NCBI GenBank assembly: GCA_003577165.1
Contig: QEUM01000003.1
Location: 62,001 to 126,000 of the forward strand
Length of the DNA stretch: 64,000 nucleotides
DNA from: Armatimonadota bacterium
Lineage (GTDB): Bacteria > Armatimonadota > Fimbriimonadia > Fimbriimonadales > ATM1
Direction: 5' to 3'
Part shown: piece after piece, positions 60,540-64,000 of the stretch
Position numbering within the stretch: position 1 is the stretch's first letter
How the letters are laid out: every line of letters begins with the position of its first letter
Program-made: the position numbers and the translations under genes
Notes under the pieces: model-generated
Database searches by the model: none
What the model was told of the DNA's origin: nothing
What the model saw: only the letters and a program-made list of their open reading frames with translations

Positions 60540-61565
60540 GTGGAACAGTACTTTCGACGGTCTTTCAACGTGACTCTCGCCCGAACCTTGCTTCTGGCTT
60601 CGGTGGCGACGCTCGCCGCCGCCGCATCTGCGCTCGACCTGAAGGAGTACCTTCAGGTTCGGAAGCAGTACGGCATCACCGACGCCGCGGGCAGCGCCGC
60701 GCTTGAGACCCTCATCGGTTCAGCCGTCCTCGAGGTCAAGGCGGTGGTCAAGGGCGTCATCCGAACCAACGACGGCACGACGCTGATGGTCCTCGCTCCC
60801 GGTGGCATCCTGTCTCTGCATGCCAGCGAGACGGAGCCCTGGCTGTCCGTGCCGAATTCCCGCGCTCGGCTGATCGTCCGAGCGTCGCGCGAAAAGGACT
60901 ACTCGCCCCTCCGAGCCGACATCGTCGCCTCCATCTCCGAAGCGCAGATCGGAGCATGGGAGCAAACGGAGGCCGCGAAGGCAAAGCCCCGCCAAGACCC
61001 ACGAACGACGACGAAGCGAAACGACTCGAAGGCCGTTCCTCTGACGCGCGGCAAGGGCCCCGATTGGAACGTGTCTGCCCACGCCGCGATTCCTTACTAC
61101 GCAGATTTCATCCTTCGCTACAACAAAAAGCTGTCGCCCGAAAAGGCAACTGAAATAGCGACGGGCATCATCGGGTTCAGCCTGCAGTACGGCGTGGACG
61201 CGCGGTTGATTACGGCGATGGTGCTCGTAGAGAGCGGATTCAATCCATCGGCGACTTCCCGCGTCGGCGCAATGGGACTTGGACAACTCATGCCGGGAAC
61301 CGCGCGCGGCTTAGGCGTCCGCAACGCCTACGATACGATGGACAACCTTTACGGGACCGTCCGCCTCGTGCGGGGCCACCTCGAAAAGTATCACACGGTG
61401 GGCGCAGACGGTCAAAAATATGGCGACATCGTGCTGATGCTCGCCGCATACAACGCCGGCAGCGGCGCCGTAAGAAAGTATGGCGGAGTCCCTCCGTATC
61501 GTGAAACGCAGAATTACATCCAAAAGGTCATCGACTGGTACAGACGCCTCTGCGGACAGTCGTAA
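60540..61565 (+). CDS. Lytic transglycosylase (SLT family)
   Basis: 341 residues from GTG 60540; a second GTG at 60570 (MTLARTLLLASVATLAAAAS) would leave a cleaner signal peptide, and no ribosome site decides. The C-terminal third is an SLT domain with catalytic E231 in VLVESGFNP, GLGQLMPGTARGLGV and LMLAAYNAGSGAVRKYGG. It cuts peptidoglycan glycan strands, giving anhydro-muramic ends. The N-terminal part (about 25-150) has an unassigned beta-rich region and a linker rich in Lys, Arg and Thr. It follows the tRNA gene by 10 bases. Confidence 0.93.
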   Translation: MEQYFRRSFNVTLARTLLLASVATLAAAASALDLKEYLQVRKQYGITDAAGSAALETLIGSAVLEVKAVVKGVIRTNDGTTLMVLAPGGILSLHASETEPWLSVPNSRARLIVRASREKDYSPLRADIVASISEAQIGAWEQTEAAKAKPRQDPRTTTKRNDSKAVPLTRGKGPDWNVSAHAAIPYYADFILRYNKKLSPEKATEIATGIIGFSLQYGVDARLITAMVLVESGFNPSATSRVGAMGLGQLMPGTARGLGVRNAYDTMDNLYGTVRLVRGHLEKYHTVGADGQKYGDIVLMLAAYNAGSGAVRKYGGVPPYRETQNYIQKVIDWYRRLCGQS

Positions 61566-61584
61566 CTTGGAAGTCGGCTGAGGA

Positions 61585-63834
61585 ATGAGCCGAAACTCCA
61601 CCATCACTCTCGGCTGTGACCGGCTTCCCCCCGAAGCAGTCGGATGCCTCTCCTGCATCGACCGAGTTCAGAACCGGCTCGCGCTCGTGCACGGCGTGCG
61701 CGCGGTGGAATTTCTCGAAGATAAGAAGGCGGTTCGCATTTACCTCGACGACGCCGCAGACGCGGACCGCATCGAACGATCCGCGATTCGCGTCATGCAG
61801 GAGGTCGCCGCAGGCCTCACGCATGACACCTTTCGCGTCGGCGGGATGGACTGCCCGGGCTGCGCGCGCGAGATCGAAATCGGCCTCACCAAACTTCCGG
61901 GCGTGAGTTCCTGTACCGTCGACTTCGCGACTGCGCGCATGAAGGTCGAATACGACCGCGCGCGCACGGACGCAGAACGAATCCGCCAAGAAGTCCGCAA
62001 ACTCGGCTTCTCTGCGAGTTCACTTTTCGACGTCGAAGCGGAATCTTCGAATCTCGAAATCATCACACTCGGCGTCGGCGGAGCGCTCTGGGTGATCGCA
62101 AGCCTCGAAGCGACGCCGGACACGTTGCGCATTCCGCTCTTCGTGCTCGCAGGGCTGGTCAGTGGATGGAAGATGCTGCTGTCGGGTCTCTTCGGCCTCT
62201 CGAAACTCGCATTCACCATGAACACCTTGATGGCGGTGGCCGTGATCGGCGCAGCGGCCGTCGGCGAGTGGAGCGAGGCGTCGAGCGTCGCCTGGCTCTT
62301 CTCTTTGGGAACCCTGCTTCAGGCTCGAACCTACCGCCGCACACGAGCGGCCATCAGCAGCCTTGCGGAGTGCGCTCCAAAAACCGCGCGCGTTCGACGC
62401 GACGGAAAGGTGCTCGAAATGGACGTTCGCCAAGTCCAGGTGGGAGACGAAGTGGAGATCCTCCCGCACGCGCACGTTTCGGTGGACGGCACAGTGGTCG
62501 AGGGAATCAGCACGATTGACAACTCGGCCCTCACGGGCGAGCCGGAGCCGTGCTACGCCTCAACCGGTTCGAAGGTTCTGACAGGCGGCATCAACGGCCA
62601 GGGCCGGCTCGTCGTGCGTGCAGACGTCGAATTCGCCGACACGACTTACGCGCGGACGCTCGATCTGATTGAGAAGGGACAATCGAGCCGCTCGAAACGA
62701 CAAGAACTGATCGATCGCTTCAGCGCGTGGTACACGCCGACGGTAATCGGACTCGCTGCTCTCTATGCAGTCGCGGGACCTCTTCTGTTTTCTGTTCCGT
62801 GGGAGCACTCGCTCCGTCAAGCCTTTTGGCTTCTGATGGTCTCCTGCCCCTGCGCGCTCGTAATTTCCACTCCCGTCGCGACTGTGGCTGCCATCGGCGC
62901 CGCAACGAAGCATGGCGCGCTTGTGAAGGGCGGCAGCGCGCTCGAAGCGCTCGCGTCGATCCGTCATTGGGTGTTCGACAAAACAGGGACCCTCACCCAC
63001 GCTCGACTCGAAGTCGAGAAGATAGTCACGCTTCGGGGTGACCAGGCTCGCTGGATGAGCGTGGCGGCCACGCTCGCAGAACAGAGTTCCCACCCAGTTT
63101 CGAGGGCGATCTCAAGATTCGTAACGGAGGCCGAACGCCTTCCTGCGACTCAAGTCCGCGACATCGCTGGGTCCGGCATGGTCGGCGTCATCGGAAGCAA
63201 CGAGTACCGCCTCGGCTCGGCGGAATTCGTCGAGACAAACGACCGCGGCGGCTCGCGGACCTATCTCTCCGAAGACGGCGAGGTCGTCGCGATATTCGAA
63301 TTCGGGGACCAACCGAAGAGAATCGCTCGTGAGTCCGTGCAAGACCTGCACAAGTTGGGCGCGAAGATCACTCTCCTCAGCGGCGACGATGAGCATGCGG
63401 TTCGGTCAGTCGCAGAGGGCCTGAGCGCAGACGACTGGAAGGCGAACGTCAAACCTGATGAAAAAGCTCATTACGTCGAGTCGTTGTCGAATGTCGAGCC
63501 AGTCGCCATGGTGGGCGACGGCATCAACGACGTCGCCGCGCTTCAGCGCGCGAACGTGGCAGTCGCGATGGGCGCCGCGGGATCCGAAGCGGCGATCGAG
63601 TCTGCGGAGATCGTCGTCCTGAACGACAGCCTTGCTGCCATCCCGTGGCTCGTTCGGCTCAGCCGACGATACAGGGCGATTCTCCTTCAGAATGTGTCTT
63701 TCAGCCTCGCGACGAAAGCGGGCCTCATCGTTGCGGGCCTCTTATGGACCGATCCACCCTATTGGGTCGCGGTCGCAGGCGACATGGGAGTGTCGCTTCT
63801 GGTGACGCTGAACGCTCTGAGACTTCGCGCCTGA
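61585..63834 (+). CDS. P1B-2-type Zn/Cd-transporting ATPase
   Basis: 749 residues. An N-terminal heavy-metal-associated domain has GMDC90PGC93; a degenerate first copy has C21LSC24. The membrane CPC site is C421PC423 and D465 in DKTGTLT is phosphorylated. The final helices carry K711 (SLATKAGL) and D733 (AGDMGVSLL), the pair used by ZntA-type pumps, so zinc, cadmium or lead export is likely. The gene follows the lytic transglycosylase by 19 bases. Seen residues support the class; the ion is inferred. Confidence 0.92.
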   Translation: MSRNSTITLGCDRLPPEAVGCLSCIDRVQNRLALVHGVRAVEFLEDKKAVRIYLDDAADADRIERSAIRVMQEVAAGLTHDTFRVGGMDCPGCAREIEIGLTKLPGVSSCTVDFATARMKVEYDRARTDAERIRQEVRKLGFSASSLFDVEAESSNLEIITLGVGGALWVIASLEATPDTLRIPLFVLAGLVSGWKMLLSGLFGLSKLAFTMNTLMAVAVIGAAAVGEWSEASSVAWLFSLGTLLQARTYRRTRAAISSLAECAPKTARVRRDGKVLEMDVRQVQVGDEVEILPHAHVSVDGTVVEGISTIDNSALTGEPEPCYASTGSKVLTGGINGQGRLVVRADVEFADTTYARTLDLIEKGQSSRSKRQELIDRFSAWYTPTVIGLAALYAVAGPLLFSVPWEHSLRQAFWLLMVSCPCALVISTPVATVAAIGAATKHGALVKGGSALEALASIRHWVFDKTGTLTHARLEVEKIVTLRGDQARWMSVAATLAEQSSHPVSRAISRFVTEAERLPATQVRDIAGSGMVGVIGSNEYRLGSAEFVETNDRGGSRTYLSEDGEVVAIFEFGDQPKRIARESVQDLHKLGAKITLLSGDDEHAVRSVAEGLSADDWKANVKPDEKAHYVESLSNVEPVAMVGDGINDVAALQRANVAVAMGAAGSEAAIESAEIVVLNDSLAAIPWLVRLSRRYRAILLQNVSFSLATKAGLIVAGLLWTDPPYWVAVAGDMGVSLLVTLNALRLRA

Positions 63835-63839
63835 CCGCC

Positions 63840-64000
63840 CTACGCGAATCCCGCCTGCGCCGCGGTCTCTTCCGACCTCACGCACGAGATGAGCACGGCT
63901 CTTTCCGTCGCGGGCGAGAACACAAAACCGGCTCTCGTCAGCGCTGCCCTCGCATCCACGGCGAATTCCAGGCGAAAGTTTCGGTCCTCCGACAGGCGAA
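63840..64000 (-). CDS. C-terminal fragment of a gene running past the right edge
   Basis: An open frame enters from the right edge and ends with TAG at 63840-63842, giving about 52 residues. It reads RLSEDRNFRLEFAVDARAAL, then TRAGFVFSPATERAVLISC, ending AAQAGFA. The pattern of two Asp-containing short repeats then AL..AGF looks like the C-terminal half of a small leader-type peptide or of a protein such as nitrile-hydratase-like leaders. It points at the Zn/Cd ATPase stop with 5 bases between. Too short to name. Confidence 0.4.
   Translation of the reverse strand, partial: RLSEDRNFRLEFAVDARAALTRAGFVFSPATERAVLISCVRSEETAAQAGFA

Overview
The window is a GC-rich stretch of a diderm bacterial chromosome, and its sequence features point to Armatimonadota, probably the Fimbriimonadia lineage. 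Supporting signs are a prepilin whose N-terminus runs into LFPVFSRAK (a pattern frequent in that phylum), very large PQQ/propeller surface proteins, Gly-rich tails, and a mix of envelope genes implying an outer membrane (secretin N-domains, an LptA/LptC-like protein, a beta-barrel protein, many lipoproteins). The taxonomic call is an inference from protein character, not from a marker gene.

Left and middle (1-30.9 kb, almost all on the minus strand) is one large type IV pilus locus. In transcription order from the right it reads: pilB (29.1-30.9 kb), pilT, pilC, then after an opposite-strand folate gene (pabB-pabC fusion, 24.7-26.5 kb) pilD, a PulG-like prepilin, three very large minor-pilin-like proteins (PilV-, PilW- and PilX-like, 663, 678 and 912 aa), and two giant propeller proteins (1508 and 2118 aa) in the place where other bacteria keep pilY1. 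A strong hairpin follows, then a separate pilM-N-O-P unit with an excellent sigma-70 type promoter, a stand-alone secretin N-domain protein, and the beginning of what is probably PilQ at the left edge. This minor-pilin plus giant-propeller cassette is the most promising undescribed system in the window: it looks like a PilY1-type pilus tip complex rebuilt from different domains.

31-48 kb (minus strand) is an envelope and surface region: an LptA/LptC-like protein, two carboxypeptidase-regulatory-like lipoproteins, several secreted proteins with no recognised family, a large outer-membrane barrel, and a tightly overlapping rhomboid-DUF5693-csaB set that suggests pyruvylated envelope polymers. 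It ends with a glutaminase A-like secreted enzyme.

48-64 kb is a mixed region: a small membrane protein, a molybdenum-carrier-like protein, a B-box zinc-finger membrane protein, a VPS10/BNR propeller protein, a TPR lipoprotein, an S9 prolyl oligopeptidase-type peptidase, a secreted jelly-roll protein, an M28 peptidase, a P1B-4 type metal ATPase, tRNA-Ser(GCU), a lytic transglycosylase, a P1B-2 type Zn/Cd ATPase, and the tail of one more gene at the right edge. The many secreted peptidases and amidase-like enzymes suggest a peptide-scavenging lifestyle.

No insertion sequence, prophage, CRISPR array or rRNA gene was seen. There is no gene-free stretch above 300 bases.
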